From positions 1 to 64,000 of the forward strand of contig NZ_QUDV01000002.1 of the NCBI RefSeq assembly GCF_003477705.1: a stretch of DNA of 64,000 nucleotides, given 5' to 3'. Numbering within the stretch: the stretch's first letter is position 1; each line of letters starts with the position of its first letter. Positions 42,411 to 52,399 of this stretch are shown in pieces. The notes below the pieces were generated by a model. That model made no database searches. It saw only the letters and a list, made by a program, of their open reading frames with translations, and was not told the DNA's origin. Source of the stretch: Dorea sp. AF36-15AT. GTDB lineage: Bacteria; Bacillota; Clostridia; Lachnospirales; Lachnospiraceae. The translations under genes were made by a program, and so were the position numbers.

Positions 42411-43542
42411 GAAAAAATACGTAGGTGAATCGTATAGTTTTTATAGAAAGAATAGACCTATTGGAAAGGGAGGCAATGGGGCTGTGTATGAAGTGGAACT
42501 TCTATCCGATAATGGATTAGGGTTTCCTATGGTGGCTAAATTTTTCGAGTATGAAGGCACAGATAAGGAAAAAAGATATAAGAGATTTAAGAACGAGATA
42601 ATTGCTTTAAATGAGTTGAAGGATATTGATGGTATAATGCAGGTGCTTGATAAGAAATGTCCACAAGATATACCTCGAACTATGGATGAAGCATGGTATC
42701 TGATGCCCAAAGCGAAACCATATAAGCTTACACACTCCCCTAATATATATATCAAGATAGTAGATATGCTTCAGTTGGCACGAATTATACAATGCATCCA
42801 CGAGAGGAATGGAGCGCATCGAGATATTAAGCCGGAAAATATATTGATATTAGGTAATCGATTAGTTCTTTCTGATTTTGGATTGTATTGGGGAATAGAG
42901 GAGGAACGGCTTACAGAATTTAATGAGCGAATAGGACCATACAAAATAATGCCACCTGAATTAGAGAATGTGCAAACAGATTTGGATTTAGATTTTAGAC
43001 CTTCGGATGTATATTTATTTGCTAAGGTATTATGGATGACATTGAAGGGGGATAATATCGGTTTTCGAGGACAATATCAACGAGGAGATGTTCAGATTTT
43101 TCTAAATAAAGAGAATTTTGGTGATGTAATTACATTAGAGCCAATACATAAATTAATAGAGCAGGCTACTTTTGAAGATATGAACAAAAGAATATCAATT
43201 CACCAATGTATTGATTATTTGGAATTGCAACGCAATTTATTGGACGAGAGGGAACGAGAACTACTTTCCAATGAGTTAGTTAGTCGGTTGCTTTATGATG
43301 AACATAGTAAAATGATTATTGAACGTACCAAGCCGGATGAGTTGATATATGAAGATAAAGGGACTATTTTTAGTATGTTAAGAGGTGTCATTCCAATATC
43401 CAAAATCATGGTCAAATCACTTAATGATGAGCAAAAGGCAAAGCAGATTCAGCTGACGGATTTTCAGGTTGGCTCAGGTGGTATATGCAAGATGCTTTAT
43501 TTTAATAATGGAATTATAATAAATTTTATATCTGATTTTTGA
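42400..43542 (+). CDS. Hanks-type serine/threonine protein kinase
   Basis: A 380-residue kinase. The Gly-rich loop IGKGGNGAVYEVE is at 21-33, Lys47 in VAKFFE, Glu66 in the alpha-C helix, catalytic HRDIKPEN at 140-147 (Asp142, Lys144, Asn147), DFG at 159-161 and a PPE at 185-187. All key catalytic residues are present. Residues ~275-380 form an extra beta-rich domain with VGSGGICKMLYFNNGIII. There is no transmembrane segment, unlike PknB-type cell-wall kinases. The ATG overlaps the upstream gene. The last five codons (FISDF) probably come from the second IME. Rejoining at AATTT would end the protein NLKLKNI with the stop overlapping ATG 50222. Phosphorylation of host or phage targets on activation by the large protein is a hypothesis. 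Confidence 0.88.
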   Translation: MNGRKKYVGESYSFYRKNRPIGKGGNGAVYEVELLSDNGLGFPMVAKFFEYEGTDKEKRYKRFKNEIIALNELKDIDGIMQVLDKKCPQDIPRTMDEAWYLMPKAKPYKLTHSPNIYIKIVDMLQLARIIQCIHERNGAHRDIKPENILILGNRLVLSDFGLYWGIEEERLTEFNERIGPYKIMPPELENVQTDLDLDFRPSDVYLFAKVLWMTLKGDNIGFRGQYQRGDVQIFLNKENFGDVITLEPIHKLIEQATFEDMNKRISIHQCIDYLELQRNLLDERERELLSNELVSRLLYDEHSKMIIERTKPDELIYEDKGTIFSMLRGVIPISKIMVKSLNDEQKAKQIQLTDFQVGSGGICKMLYFNNGIIINFISDF

Positions 43543-43650
43543 TTATCCGCATAAACACTATACTTTCAAGCATTTTGAAATATAGGAAAGCACTCATTTT
43601 ACCACGAATTTACCACGATTGAATGAGCCTTGATATGACGTAAGAATTTG

Positions 43651-43681
43651 AAAAGGACACCGTATAGTTTGGTGTCCTTTT
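43651..43681. terminator. Bidirectional terminator after the LRR surface-protein gene
   Basis: AAAAGGACACC (43,651) pairs perfectly with GGTGTCCTTTT (43,671). The A/T flanks make it usable in both directions. It ends the reverse-strand surface-protein transcript. Confidence 0.75.
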
Positions 43682-43725
43682 ACATGAAAATCATTAGTCG
43701 CTATTGATTGTTATTATACATTTTG

Positions 43726-45837
43726 TTAATTGTTCTTATTTCTTTTACGTTTTTTACCGAATAAAACAGCTAATACACCGGTTGAACCAGCAAACATAGA
43801 AGTAAACAATCCTACGTTTGTCATATCACCTGTTTTTACAGGGTTCTTTTGTCCGCTAGGCTTTGTTGGAGTAGTTGGCTTGCTCGGTTTCTGTGGCTGT
43901 TGTGGACTTACAGGTTTATTTGTTGCTTTTTCTTTTACGGTAACTGTAATTGTTTTTTCAGTAATTGCACCATTTTTATCTACTACACGGAAAGTTACAT
44001 AATAAGTGCCAGCCTTAGAAGTATCTACATCATTTGCAATAATGTTATCTTTTGTTAAAATAATCGTTCCGTCCTCTTTATCTGTTGCTGTCACATTTGC
44101 CAATGGATCGAACGTATCGCCTACATTCAATGTAACATCATTTGCTGAAATGATTGGAGCAGAGTTAAGGTCGCCTGTATTTTGTTTCACAGTTACAGTA
44201 ATCGTTTTTTTAGCAGAAGCTCCGTTTTTATCTGTTACTTTATAAGTCACATGGTAAGTACCAGCCTTAGAAGTATCTACATCATTTGCAACAATATTAT
44301 CTTTTGTCAAAGTGATAGTTCCGTCCTCTTTATCTGTTGCTGTTACATTTGCCAATGGGTCGAAAGTATCGCCTACATTCAATGTAACATCATTTGCAGA
44401 AATAGTTGGTGCTGTATTGTCTTCTCCTTGTGAGTTTAACGATAATTCCACTTTTAAAACGACGTTTCCGTCTTTATAAGTACCGCAATCATACTCATAA
44501 GTAACTGGTTTTTTTACATCATCTACCGTTATAATCCCCGTATCTTTGTCTAAAGTTCCATTTGCAGTAACTTTTACTTTTGAAATATCTATTCCTTGTT
44601 CAACATCTTTTTTTAAGTCGATTTTATTTCCTTTGATATCAATATAACCGTTGCCTACAAAAGCATGATTATTTTCAAGAACTTTATTCTCTCCGACATT
44701 TAACCAGTATAAATCATCGCAAATTAATTTTTTAATTTTTGTGTTTTTACTTATATCAAGACCTCTTATCCCTTGTTCAAAAATTTCACCGCAACGTAGC
44801 ATTTCAAGTTCTAAATTATTGCTTAAATCTAATTTTTTAATAGTTGTATCATGACAAAAAAGGCGTGTCAGTTTTGTGTTTTTTGTTACATCTAATTCAG
44901 CTATATTTGTCATATAACATGATAGTTGTTTCAAATTAGGGTTCTTACTTATATCAAGTGTTTTTACTTTTGTATCTCCTATATCTAAAGTGACTAATTG
45001 CGGATTATGTGTGACATCAAGTTCCATTAATCCTGTATTGCTACAAGATAGTTGTTCTAAGTTAGGATTGTTTGTTACATCTAAATTGGAAATAGAGGTA
45101 CTATCTGCAAATAACGTATTCAATTTTTCATTCTTAGATACATCAAGACTGTTAATTGATGTATTATCGCAAAGGAAAGCTTCCAAATTCGGATAACGTG
45201 TTAAATCAACGCTTCCTACTTTTGAAGAACGACAATCTAATCTTTTTAAAGATGAGTTTTTAACCGGACTTAAGTCTGAAACAGAAGTCGTAGAAACATC
45301 TAAAGACTGCAAATTTGTTAGATATTGAATACCCTCTAATGAAGATATCGTTTTCATACCATGTAAGTTTAAGAATTGGGCTTTTGATATTTCATCAACA
45401 GATAACACACTATCGCCGTCTTTATCAAATTCTGCAATGATTTGTTCTCTAAATACTTTGTCTGGAAAATGTGTTTCATCAATAGCAATGCTTCCAGCTT
45501 TTACTTCTGTATTTTTGCTTGCTTCAACGGTCTTATCTTCGGTAACCACTTCTTTTTCTGGTGTTGCAGGTGTTTCCTGTTTTGTACTTTCTTCTTTTAA
45601 AGTTTCTGCATTTTCAGCAGTTTCTTCCTGTTCCTTGTCTGTTATATTCTCTTGTACTTCTGCGTTTTCTGTTTTCTGTTCCACAGGAACTTGCTCTGTC
45701 TTGTTTTCTTCTACAACGGCTTCCTGCACAACTTCTGTGTTTTCCTGTGCCATGACAGGAGTAGGAAGCCCTGTAAGTGCAGTTGTTGTTCCAATCATCA
45801 ATGCGGAACTTACTGCAAGGACTTGTTTTTTCTTCAT
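43726..45837 (-). CDS. LPXTG-type leucine-rich-repeat surface protein
   Basis: A 703-residue secreted protein. A signal peptide is followed by a Glu/Thr/Val-rich stalk (about 30-115). A dockerin/EF-like VFREQIIAEFDKDGDSVLSVDEI (~130-155) comes next. Then ~10 leucine-rich repeats of about 21 residues (LDVTNNPNLEQLSCSNTGL is one) run to about 390. Two nearly identical Ig-like/DUF5011 domains follow (each starting ISANDVTLNVGDTFDPLANV). A Pro/Lys-rich spacer leads to sorting motif NPVKTGD, a membrane segment and KKRKRNKNN. It is covalently anchored by sortase and probably mediates adhesion or host interaction. Cargo of the second IME; a TGTC repeat array lies upstream. Confidence 0.9.
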   Translation of the reverse strand: MKKKQVLAVSSALMIGTTTALTGLPTPVMAQENTEVVQEAVVEENKTEQVPVEQKTENAEVQENITDKEQEETAENAETLKEESTKQETPATPEKEVVTEDKTVEASKNTEVKAGSIAIDETHFPDKVFREQIIAEFDKDGDSVLSVDEISKAQFLNLHGMKTISSLEGIQYLTNLQSLDVSTTSVSDLSPVKNSSLKRLDCRSSKVGSVDLTRYPNLEAFLCDNTSINSLDVSKNEKLNTLFADSTSISNLDVTNNPNLEQLSCSNTGLMELDVTHNPQLVTLDIGDTKVKTLDISKNPNLKQLSCYMTNIAELDVTKNTKLTRLFCHDTTIKKLDLSNNLELEMLRCGEIFEQGIRGLDISKNTKIKKLICDDLYWLNVGENKVLENNHAFVGNGYIDIKGNKIDLKKDVEQGIDISKVKVTANGTLDKDTGIITVDDVKKPVTYEYDCGTYKDGNVVLKVELSLNSQGEDNTAPTISANDVTLNVGDTFDPLANVTATDKEDGTITLTKDNIVANDVDTSKAGTYHVTYKVTDKNGASAKKTITVTVKQNTGDLNSAPIISANDVTLNVGDTFDPLANVTATDKEDGTIILTKDNIIANDVDTSKAGTYYVTFRVVDKNGAITEKTITVTVKEKATNKPVSPQQPQKPSKPTTPTKPSGQKNPVKTGDMTNVGLFTSMFAGSTGVLAVLFGKKRKRNKNN
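43930..44410 (-). repeat. Duplicated Ig-like domain coding repeat
   Basis: Two ~245-bp copies inside the surface-protein gene encode the DUF5011-like domains with only a few changes (for example GTITLTKDNIV versus GTIILTKDNII). Such repeats can recombine to change domain number. Confidence 0.75.
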
Positions 45838-45961
45838 AGTTTGTTCACTCCTTATTTTTCATAAATTCTTTGCATAGAAAAACGCACAAACTCCCCCTTA
45901 TAACTGGATAATCTGTGCGTTCTGTTTATTATTGATAGAATTGAAAAAAGGGCAGAATTTA

Positions 45962-45995
<34 letters not shown>

Positions 45996-46181
45996 GCAAG
46001 CGTAACAATGTGTGAACATGACTGTCAACCCTTTCTTTCAAAAAAATTCAATCCTTGCTTCTATACAAAAAACATTATACTGGAAACAAACACCTCTTTC
46101 AATCTTTTTATGCGTGCAAGATAAAAAAATTGAGACATCACACTTTTCCTTTTTTCCTCTTGAGTACCCACAACAGAAAAG

Positions 46182-46243
46182 AAAAAGCCCTGTCAAGAGC
46201 TTGCCACCATTGGTGGTGCTTTGCACTCTTGATCGGGCTTTTT
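46182..46243. terminator. Long bidirectional terminator
   Basis: AAAAAGCCC (46,182) and GGGCTTTTT (46,235) enclose further complementary arms GTCAAGAG/CTCTTGAT and GCCACCA/TGGTG. It lies just past the stop of the XRE gene. Confidence 0.8.
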
Positions 46244-46275
46244 GTTTGCTGTATCTTCTCGCAAGAGGAAAAAGA

Positions 46276-46896
46276 TTACTCGTCCTCATCATCAAAATGG
46301 TTATTTCTTAATACTTCCCGTAACAGTTCCATATCCTCTTTTGAGTTCGGATTTATCATTTTCACGACTTGATAAGGTGTCCTATATTTATGTCCCTCTA
46401 TGCTTTCCCCAAACATATCCATACTGTATAAATCATCATAGCGGTCTAGTAATTTTTGAAACTTCAAATGCTGGATAAATTCTTTGATTGGGTAAAGGTC
46501 GGACGCTTCAATGCTTTTCCCGTTGATATAGTCTGTAATGTATTCCCGTAACTTTTCCAATTCATATTCCAGCCATTCTTCCTCGCTGTCAAAGAAGTTA
46601 TCATAGTGTCCGTGTTTCAGTTCTGCATTTAGACGTTCTTCTGTTCTTAAAAACTGACAGACTTCTTTTTCAGACTGATTGACATACTTCCATTCTCCCG
46701 ATAATAATTCATTCGGCGTTACGTCCAGCACTTCCATTATCTTTTCCAGCGTTTCATAAGCAGGATAGTTCAACCCTCTTTCAATCTTGGAAAGGCTCTG
46801 CATATTGATACCGATTTTGTCCGCAAGTTCCTGTTGTTTCATTCCCCTAAATTTTCTTATGGTCTGTATATTATTTCCTAAATGGCTTATTTTCAT
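46276..46896 (-). CDS. XRE-family regulator (second IME)
   Basis: A 206-residue protein. An N-terminal Cro/C1 helix-turn-helix (ISHLGNNIQTIRKFRGMKQQELADKIG..MQSLSKIERG) is followed by a long acidic helical region. Regulators of this kind sit beside Tn916-related IMEs and probably control the divergent transfer and excision genes. ATG 46896 is chosen because TGGAGGG ends about eight bases upstream; ATG 46911 overlaps it. Confidence 0.85.
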   Translation of the reverse strand: MKISHLGNNIQTIRKFRGMKQQELADKIGINMQSLSKIERGLNYPAYETLEKIMEVLDVTPNELLSGEWKYVNQSEKEVCQFLRTEERLNAELKHGHYDNFFDSEEEWLEYELEKLREYITDYINGKSIEASDLYPIKEFIQHLKFQKLLDRYDDLYSMDMFGESIEGHKYRTPYQVVKMINPNSKEDMELLREVLRNNHFDDEDE

Positions 46897-46939
46897 TGCA
46901 CAACCCTCCATATCTCGTTATATCTTCACTGTTATAAGT

Positions 46940-47011
46940 CTATCATGCTTAATATGATTTGTAAAGGCAAAAAAAGATATTGACAAATAAGCATATAAGA
47001 ATTACTATACT
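46940..47011 (+). promoter_or_regulatory. Divergent operator and promoter of the second IME
   Basis: TTGACA (46,980-46,985), 17 bases, TACTAT (47,003-47,008). Inverted half-sites ATGCTTA (about 46,945) and TAAGCAT (about 46,988) flank the -35 and could bind the XRE protein. Confidence 0.5.
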
Positions 47012-47159
47012 ATTGTGAGTGAATAAGTACAATAGAATGAAATACAAAAACATTCAAAAAGAAATCCCCATCTGATTAAACCCGTAGATATGAATATTGG
47101 TTGAAATGGAACTTGTTAGAAAAGGCAAAACAGGACTTGCTGACAAAGTATTTCTGACA

Positions 47160-47290
47160 CGGTGGCGGAAGCCTCTCAGGCTTACCGCCATGACACCTTG
47201 TGTCAAGGGGAAGAAATGCTTTGTCGGCTGGCGAGCCTGCGAGCCTTGACTGTGCCCCCGTTATCTAACAGGGGGGCACTATTTCACAAA
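47160..47290 (+). other. Probable oriT of the second IME
   Basis: A run of hairpins upstream of the MobT-like gene: GGCGGAAGCCT/AGGCTTACCGCC (47,164-47,189) and GTGCCCCC/GGGGGGCAC (47,252/47,271) with loop GTTATCTAACA. The last resembles the Tn916-type oriT hairpin with CCCCCGTATCTAACAGGGGG. The nic site is not proven. Confidence 0.6.
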
Positions 47291-47422
47291 AGACAAGTCA
47301 AAAACCATACAACCCCAAACCTGTGAGTAGTAATGAGAAGTTTTAAGAAGATAGTAATTTCACATTCTTTTGAATAGTGGTTTACAGGTATTTCAAGGCT
47401 GTTGTGGGATTGGAGGAATACA

Positions 47423-48565
47423 ATGAACAATTTAGAATTTGCACTTGAAATGAAGAACAAACGTCTTGCAAGCGGTCTTTCACAAGGAGAACTTGCAAGT
47501 CTTACCCATGTATCAAGATATAGTATCAACCGCTTTGAGAACGGAAAAGCCAACGCAAGTAAAGAAACACAGAACATTATCCTGCGTTGTCTGAATTACT
47601 ATGTCTGTGATAAGCCTTTTTATCTGCTCGTTGATTATCTGTCTGTCCGTTTTCCAACGACTGACGCATTAGAAGTTATCCGAAAAGTGCTTGGCATGAA
47701 AGCGGACTATTTTATCCATTATGACTATGGGTATTATGGCTATAAGGAGCATTATGCCTACGGGGAAATCAAGGTCATGGCTTCTGATGATGAACACATG
47801 GGTGTATTTTTAGAATTAAAAGGGGCAGGCTCACGCAACATGGAATATGTCTTACAGGCACAGAACAGGGATTGGTATTCATTTTTAAACCGCTGTCTTG
47901 ACTGTGGCGGTGTTATCCGACGTTTTGACTTGGCAATCAATGATATGTGCGGTCTGCTGGATATTCCCGTTTTGTCTGAAAAATACAAAAATGGCGGTGC
48001 GGATTGTCGCTGTAAAAACTATGAAAATGTACAAGGTGGAAAACTAAGCGAAAAAAAACGTAATTTAGCAAGTACCCTTTATATCGGCTCAAAGGCAAGC
48101 ACAAAATATTTCTGCCTGTATGAAAAACAAAAGGAGCAGGCAACCAAAAAGAAACATACGGATATTATCAACCGTTTTGAAATTCGTCTGCGTGATAAAA
48201 AGGCAGTACAGGCAGTTGAGGAATTGTTATTGACATATAACCCTCATGGGTTGGTGTTTTACCTTATTACTGATTTTGTGCAATTTCCCGATTATCCGCT
48301 GTGGGAGATATTCATTTCCCATGACAGTTTACCTTTTGAAATGAACCCCGTACCTGTCAATATGGAACGCACTCTGCAATGGCTGGAAAGACAGGTCATG
48401 CCGTCAATCGTGATGATAGAGGAAATCGACAGGCTGACAGGCTCAAACTACATGAAAATGATTGATGAATGTACCCACCTTTCCGAAAAACAGGAAATGC
48501 TTGTAGAACAGATGTGTACGGATATAGCAGATGTAATCGAAAGTGAGGGGGTGTTTTATGAGTAA
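47423..48565 (+). CDS. MobT-like Rep_trans relaxase/replication initiator
   Basis: A 380-residue protein. An N-terminal helix-turn-helix ([34 protein letters not shown]) is fused to a Rep_trans domain with [44 protein letters not shown] and [12 protein letters not shown]. This is the Tn916 ORF20/MobT family, which nicks oriT for transfer and can start rolling-circle replication. GGAGGAA precedes ATG 47423. The stop overlaps the xis start by eight bases. Confidence 0.9.
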   Translation: MNNLEFALEMKNKRLASGLSQGELASLTHVSRYSINRFENGKANASKETQNIILRCLNYYVCDKPFYLLVDYLSVRFPTTDALEVIRKVLGMKADYFIHYDYGYYGYKEHYAYGEIKVMASDDEHMGVFLELKGAGSRNMEYVLQAQNRDWYSFLNRCLDCGGVIRRFDLAINDMCGLLDIPVLSEKYKNGGADCRCKNYENVQGGKLSEKKRNLASTLYIGSKASTKYFCLYEKQKEQATKKKHTDIINRFEIRLRDKKAVQAVEELLLTYNPHGLVFYLITDFVQFPDYPLWEIFISHDSLPFEMNPVPVNMERTLQWLERQVMPSIVMIEEIDRLTGSNYMKMIDECTHLSEKQEMLVEQMCTDIADVIESEGVFYE

Positions 48566-48764
48566 TGCACAGGATATTCCCGTATGGGAAAAATATACCC
48601 TTACCATTGAAGAAGCGTCAAAGTATTTCCGTATCGGAGAAAACAAGTTAAGACGCTTGGCAGAGGAAAACAAGGGCGCTGGCTGGCTCATTATGAATGG
48701 CAACCGCATACAGATTAAACGCCGACAGTTTGAACAGGTTATTGACAAATTGGACGCAATCTAA
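48558..48764 (+). CDS. xis: Excisionase (Tn916 Xis-like)
   Basis: A 68-residue protein: [34 protein letters not shown], then [21 protein letters not shown]. It is a winged-helix excisionase matching Tn916 Xis in length and pattern. It directs Int toward excision. GAGGGGGTG precedes ATG 48558. Confidence 0.92.
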   Translation: MSNAQDIPVWEKYTLTIEEASKYFRIGENKLRRLAEENKGAGWLIMNGNRIQIKRRQFEQVIDKLDAI

Positions 48765-48800
48765 TGCAAATGAGCCTTGTATGTGTTATGATGAACACAA

Positions 48801-48815
48801 GTCATATCAAGGCTC
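48801..48815 (-). repeat. Inverted copy of the left-end 15-mer
   Basis: GTCATATCAAGGCTC here is the exact reverse complement of GAGCCTTGATATGAC at 43,625-43,639 near the IME left end. It lies between xis and int and forms a stem with ATGAGCCTTG at 48,770. A candidate Int or Xis arm site. Confidence 0.65.
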
Positions 48816-48842
48816 TTTCCAACAAGGAAAGGAGCAGACACC

Positions 48843-50036
48843 ATGAAAGAAAAAAGACGGGATAGTAAAGGACGTATCCTGCATACTGGAGAGAGCCAAC
48901 GAACAGACGGGAAATACTTATATAAATATGTAGACGCATTTGGAAACACAAAATATGTGTATGCTTGGAGATTGACACCCACAGACCCGACACCAAAGGA
49001 AAAACGGGAAAAACCCTCACTTCGTGAACTGGAACAGCAGATAAGACGGGATATTGAGGACGGTATCGACAGCACAGGCAAGAAAATGACGCTTTGCCAA
49101 CTCTATGCCAAACAGAACTTACAGAGGGCAAATGTGAAGAAAAGCACACAAAAACAACGGGAACAACTCATGCGGTTATTGAAAGAGGACAAATTAGGTG
49201 CTAGGAGCATTGATACAATCAAGCCCTCTGACGCTAAAGAATGGGCGTTACGCATGAAAGACAAGGGCTTTTCCTATAACACCATTAACAACCATAAACG
49301 CTCGTTAAAAGCGTCATTCTATATCGCCATACAAGACGATTGTGTAAGGAAGAACCCTTTTGATTTTAAGTTAAGTGAAGTCCTAGAAAATGATACCAAA
49401 GAGAAAGTCGCATTAACAGAGGAACAGGAACAAGCCTTACTCTCATTTATCAAGACAGACAATGTGTATCACAAGCATTATGATGATGTGCTGATACTGT
49501 TAAAGACTGGACTTCGTATCTCGGAACTGTGCGGACTGACAGTAGCTGATATTGATTTCAAGAATGAAGTTGTAATTATCGACCACCAGTTACTAAAGAG
49601 CAAGGAACAGGGCTATTATATTGAAACGCCTAAGACGAAAAGCGGAATAAGACAAGTGCCATTAAGTAGAGAAACAATACAGGCATTTCAACGGGTTATG
49701 AAGAAACGCCCAAAGGCAGAACCATTTGTGATAGACGGACAGAGCAATTTCTTATTTGTCAATCATAAAGGCAAGCCCAAAGTTGCGATTGATTACAACG
49801 CCTTATTTGTCCGTATGGTAAAGAAATATAACAAGCACCACAAGGACAATCCCTTGCCACATATCACACCGCATACGCTACGCCATACATTCTGCACAAG
49901 ACTGGCAAGCAAGAACATGAACCCAAAAGATTTACAGTATATCATGGGACATTCAAACATTAGTATCACAATGAACTGGTACGCTCATGCGTCCATAGAT
50001 ACCGCAAAATCAGAGGTTCAGCGTCTAATCGCATAG
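48843..50036 (+). CDS. int: Tyrosine integrase (Tn916 Int-like)
   Basis: A 397-residue integrase. An N-terminal arm-binding domain (RRDSKGRILHTGESQRTDGKYLYKYVD) and a core-binding SAM-like domain precede the catalytic domain. That domain has TGLRISELCGL (Arg), HTLRHTFCTRLA (His-x-x-Arg) and MGHSNISITMNWYAH (His and nucleophile Tyr). It closely follows the Tn916 type. TTACCACGA-like arm repeats flank both element ends. Confidence 0.95.
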   Translation: MKEKRRDSKGRILHTGESQRTDGKYLYKYVDAFGNTKYVYAWRLTPTDPTPKEKREKPSLRELEQQIRRDIEDGIDSTGKKMTLCQLYAKQNLQRANVKKSTQKQREQLMRLLKEDKLGARSIDTIKPSDAKEWALRMKDKGFSYNTINNHKRSLKASFYIAIQDDCVRKNPFDFKLSEVLENDTKEKVALTEEQEQALLSFIKTDNVYHKHYDDVLILLKTGLRISELCGLTVADIDFKNEVVIIDHQLLKSKEQGYYIETPKTKSGIRQVPLSRETIQAFQRVMKKRPKAEPFVIDGQSNFLFVNHKGKPKVAIDYNALFVRMVKKYNKHHKDNPLPHITPHTLRHTFCTRLASKNMNPKDLQYIMGHSNISITMNWYAHASIDTAKSEVQRLIA

Positions 50037-50221
50037 AAGTATTTACCACGATTTTAACCACGCTTGATAGCGAAAATATAAGAAGATAGACCTAGATATG
50101 TGAGGTTTACCACAAAAGCAAAATGCCCGTAGAGCCTATAAAATAAGGCTTTGCGGACATTTAAGGAGATATAAAAAGATAGTCAAAAAGACATATATAA
50201 TTTAAAGTTAAAGAATATATA

Positions 50222-50404
50222 ATGGAAATAAATAAAATGACTTATTCTCATTTAAATTTAGATATTGTACTTGAGTTAAATGATATTGATTCAGTTGATA
50301 AAGAATATGTTGCATATTCGGAAACAGTGCGAGGATTTGGAAATATGTATCCCAAGATATATTTTTCTTCGGATGAAAAGATTATTATAACAAAAGTAAG
50401 ATAA
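50222..50404 (+). CDS. Small acidic protein, probable third gene of the kinase operon
   Basis: A 60-codon AT-rich ORF with SHLNLDIVLELNDIDSVDKE and YPKIYFSSDEKIIITKVR; no family recognised. It has no binding site of its own. If the second IME is removed at AATTT, the kinase stop TAA overlaps this ATG (TAATG), the usual sign of a co-translated operon partner. It could also be a fragment. Confidence 0.4.
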   Translation: MEINKMTYSHLNLDIVLELNDIDSVDKEYVAYSETVRGFGNMYPKIYFSSDEKIIITKVR

Positions 50405-50808
50405 AAAAGATTGAGTATATTATTTCTTAAAATATGAAGAATTTCAAATACTCATATTGCATTTTATATGTTGACATTTTATAATTAGCCTATGGCAACA
50501 GTTTGGCAACAACCATTCAGTAGGTCGAAATAATCATTGTAATTTATATAAAAATATGTCCCATATTGGAATAAAACTTAAACAAAATAAGTTAATTTTA
50601 TATTAGAATATAAAGAATTCGAATAAGAGCTACAAGTCTTGGAACCTGCTAAACAAGCGGATTCCGAGACTTTTTCTTTTGCTCTGCTACTAATAGCAAC
50701 TAATTTGCCAACATTAACAAAGTTCGCTCAGGCTGAGTCGAGGACAGATAGTGATAATGCTCAGATATTTGAGAAGTGGTACATTAAATGAAAATTGGAG
50801 GCGATAGA
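50405..50808 (+). other. Gene-free stretch
   Basis: AT-rich; holds a terminator (50,635-50,680) and GTTTGGCAACAACC-like and TTTGCCAACATTAAC stretches (about 50,500 and 50,704). No gene is visible. Confidence 0.5.
50635..50680 (+). terminator. Intrinsic terminator
   Basis: AGTCTTGGAA (50,635) pairs with TTCCGAGACT (50,662, one G-T pair) around CCTGCTAAACAAGCGGA, followed by TTTTTCTTTT. Confidence 0.75.
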
Positions 50809-52191
50809 ATGACAATTGAATTTATGAGAGACTTGCTTTCAAAAGATGAAAAAATAACAGTAGAGTACAAAACCTGTCAGTATGGCATTCAGGAAGATGT
50901 GTATGAAACTGTGTGCTCATTTTCTAATAGATATGGCGGCTATATTATCATGGGTGTAGAGGATGATGGAACACCAATTGGAATTAATAGAAATATGAGT
51001 AAAGATATGAGAAAAAACTTTGTTAATCAGCTTAACAATCCCGACAGAATGTCACCTACACTCTATCTTTCTATAGAAGAATTTGAATATGAAGGTAAAG
51101 TATTATTATGGGTGTATATACCACCAACATCTACTGTTGAAAAATGCATTAATAGAATATATGACAGAAATGAAGACGGAGATATGGATATTACAGATTC
51201 GCCTATCCAGTTACAGAATATGTACAACAGAAAAAGCAACACATATGCGGAGCACAAGATATTTCCATATGTTACAACGGAAGATCTACGCATGGATCTG
51301 ATGGATAAAGTAAGAAATCTTGCAAAGAGCAAAAATCCGGATCATCCTTGGTTGAAAATGTCTGATGAGGAAATATTGAAGAGTGCTGGCTTATGGGAAA
51401 AAGATTTTTCATCAGGTATTCAAGGCTATAATCTTGCGGGTGTGTTATTGTTTGGCAAAGATGACGTGATAAGGTCTTGTTGTCCAGGATATATTACCGA
51501 TGCATTATATAGGGTTGAGAATCTAGATAGGTATGATGATAGATTGCAGGTAACAACTAATTTAATAGAGGCATATGATCTTTTAATGGAATTTGTTGCG
51601 AAGCATACATTGGATAAATTTTGCTTAATTAACAATATTAGCACGAGTATTAGAGGTATTATTTCAAGAGAGGTTATTGGCAATATACTTGTGCATAGAG
51701 ATTATTCAAGTGCATATCCGGCAAAGGTGATTATCGAAAAGGATTGGCTGAGAACAGAAAATTGGTGTATTCCTAGACGCCATGGAAATATTATGAGTGA
51801 TGAGTTCACTCCTTATCCAAAGAATCCTTTAATTCAGCAATTTTTTGCTAATATTGGTAGAACAGATACTATTGGCTCGGGAGTAAGAAATCTTTATAAG
51901 TATACACCAATGTATTCAGATGGTGGTAAGCCGGAATTGATTGAAGATGATGTATTTAGAATTAATATACCATTAAACAGAATAGCAGCAGATGAAGCAA
52001 CAGAACAGAAAAAATTATCTGAAAGAGAACAAAAAATATATAATATGATTTGTGAAAACCTGCACTTATCGGTTGAACAGGTAATGGCAGAACTTGATAT
52101 ATCAAGAGCAACGGTATTCAGAGACTATGCTAAAATCAAAAAAGTAACAGGAGCCGTTTACGATAAAAAGACTTCTACATGGACATTGTAA
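50809..52191 (+). CDS. AlbA_2/Schlafen-like ATP-binding regulator
   Basis: A 460-residue protein. An N-terminal AlbA_2 (Schlafen AAA_4) domain has VEYKTCQ, ETVCSFSNRYGGYIIMGVEDDG and VLLWVYIPPTSTVEKCI. An ATP-binding-like C-terminal half has REVIGNILVHRDYSSAYPAKVII and IGRTDTIGSGVRNLYKY. The last ~60 residues have a winged helix (LHLSVEQVMAELDISRATVFRDYAKI). Such proteins serve as regulators and appear in defence islands. ATG 50809 follows TTGGAGG by seven bases. A cluster of AGTCTCA motifs follows the stop and could be its binding site. Confidence 0.85.
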   Translation: MTIEFMRDLLSKDEKITVEYKTCQYGIQEDVYETVCSFSNRYGGYIIMGVEDDGTPIGINRNMSKDMRKNFVNQLNNPDRMSPTLYLSIEEFEYEGKVLLWVYIPPTSTVEKCINRIYDRNEDGDMDITDSPIQLQNMYNRKSNTYAEHKIFPYVTTEDLRMDLMDKVRNLAKSKNPDHPWLKMSDEEILKSAGLWEKDFSSGIQGYNLAGVLLFGKDDVIRSCCPGYITDALYRVENLDRYDDRLQVTTNLIEAYDLLMEFVAKHTLDKFCLINNISTSIRGIISREVIGNILVHRDYSSAYPAKVIIEKDWLRTENWCIPRRHGNIMSDEFTPYPKNPLIQQFFANIGRTDTIGSGVRNLYKYTPMYSDGGKPELIEDDVFRINIPLNRIAADEATEQKKLSEREQKIYNMICENLHLSVEQVMAELDISRATVFRDYAKIKKVTGAVYDKKTSTWTL

Positions 52192-52380
52192 TGAGACAGT
52201 CTCAAGTTAGTCTCAACAAAGTCTCATAAATTTTGACACTTTATGAGACTGAAGAAAAATCTAAAAACGTGATAAAATCGGGACTTTTAGCGTGTTGGAA
52301 AAACTTAGTCTCAAGTCAGTCTCAACTTAGTCTCATTTTTAAGGTGAGATTATGAGACTGAGTTGAGACTAATGCCAGAT
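52192..52380. repeat. Cluster of AGTCTCA/TGAGACT motifs
   Basis: At least nine copies of AGTCTCA or its complement TGAGACT in 190 bases, many spaced 10-13 bases apart (for example 52,207, 52,220, 52,307, 52,317, 52,327). Repeats lie in both orientations, so the segment can form several alternative hairpins. No gene is present. Candidate operator array or RNA switch between the AlbA_2-type gene and the helicase gene. Confidence 0.7.
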
Positions 52381-52399
52381 TGATTGAAGATACAAATCT

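Noticed and set aside
47284..47577. 97-codon reverse ORF overlapping the MobT-like gene
   Set aside because: Overlaps a well-supported gene and a probable oriT, with no family resemblance.
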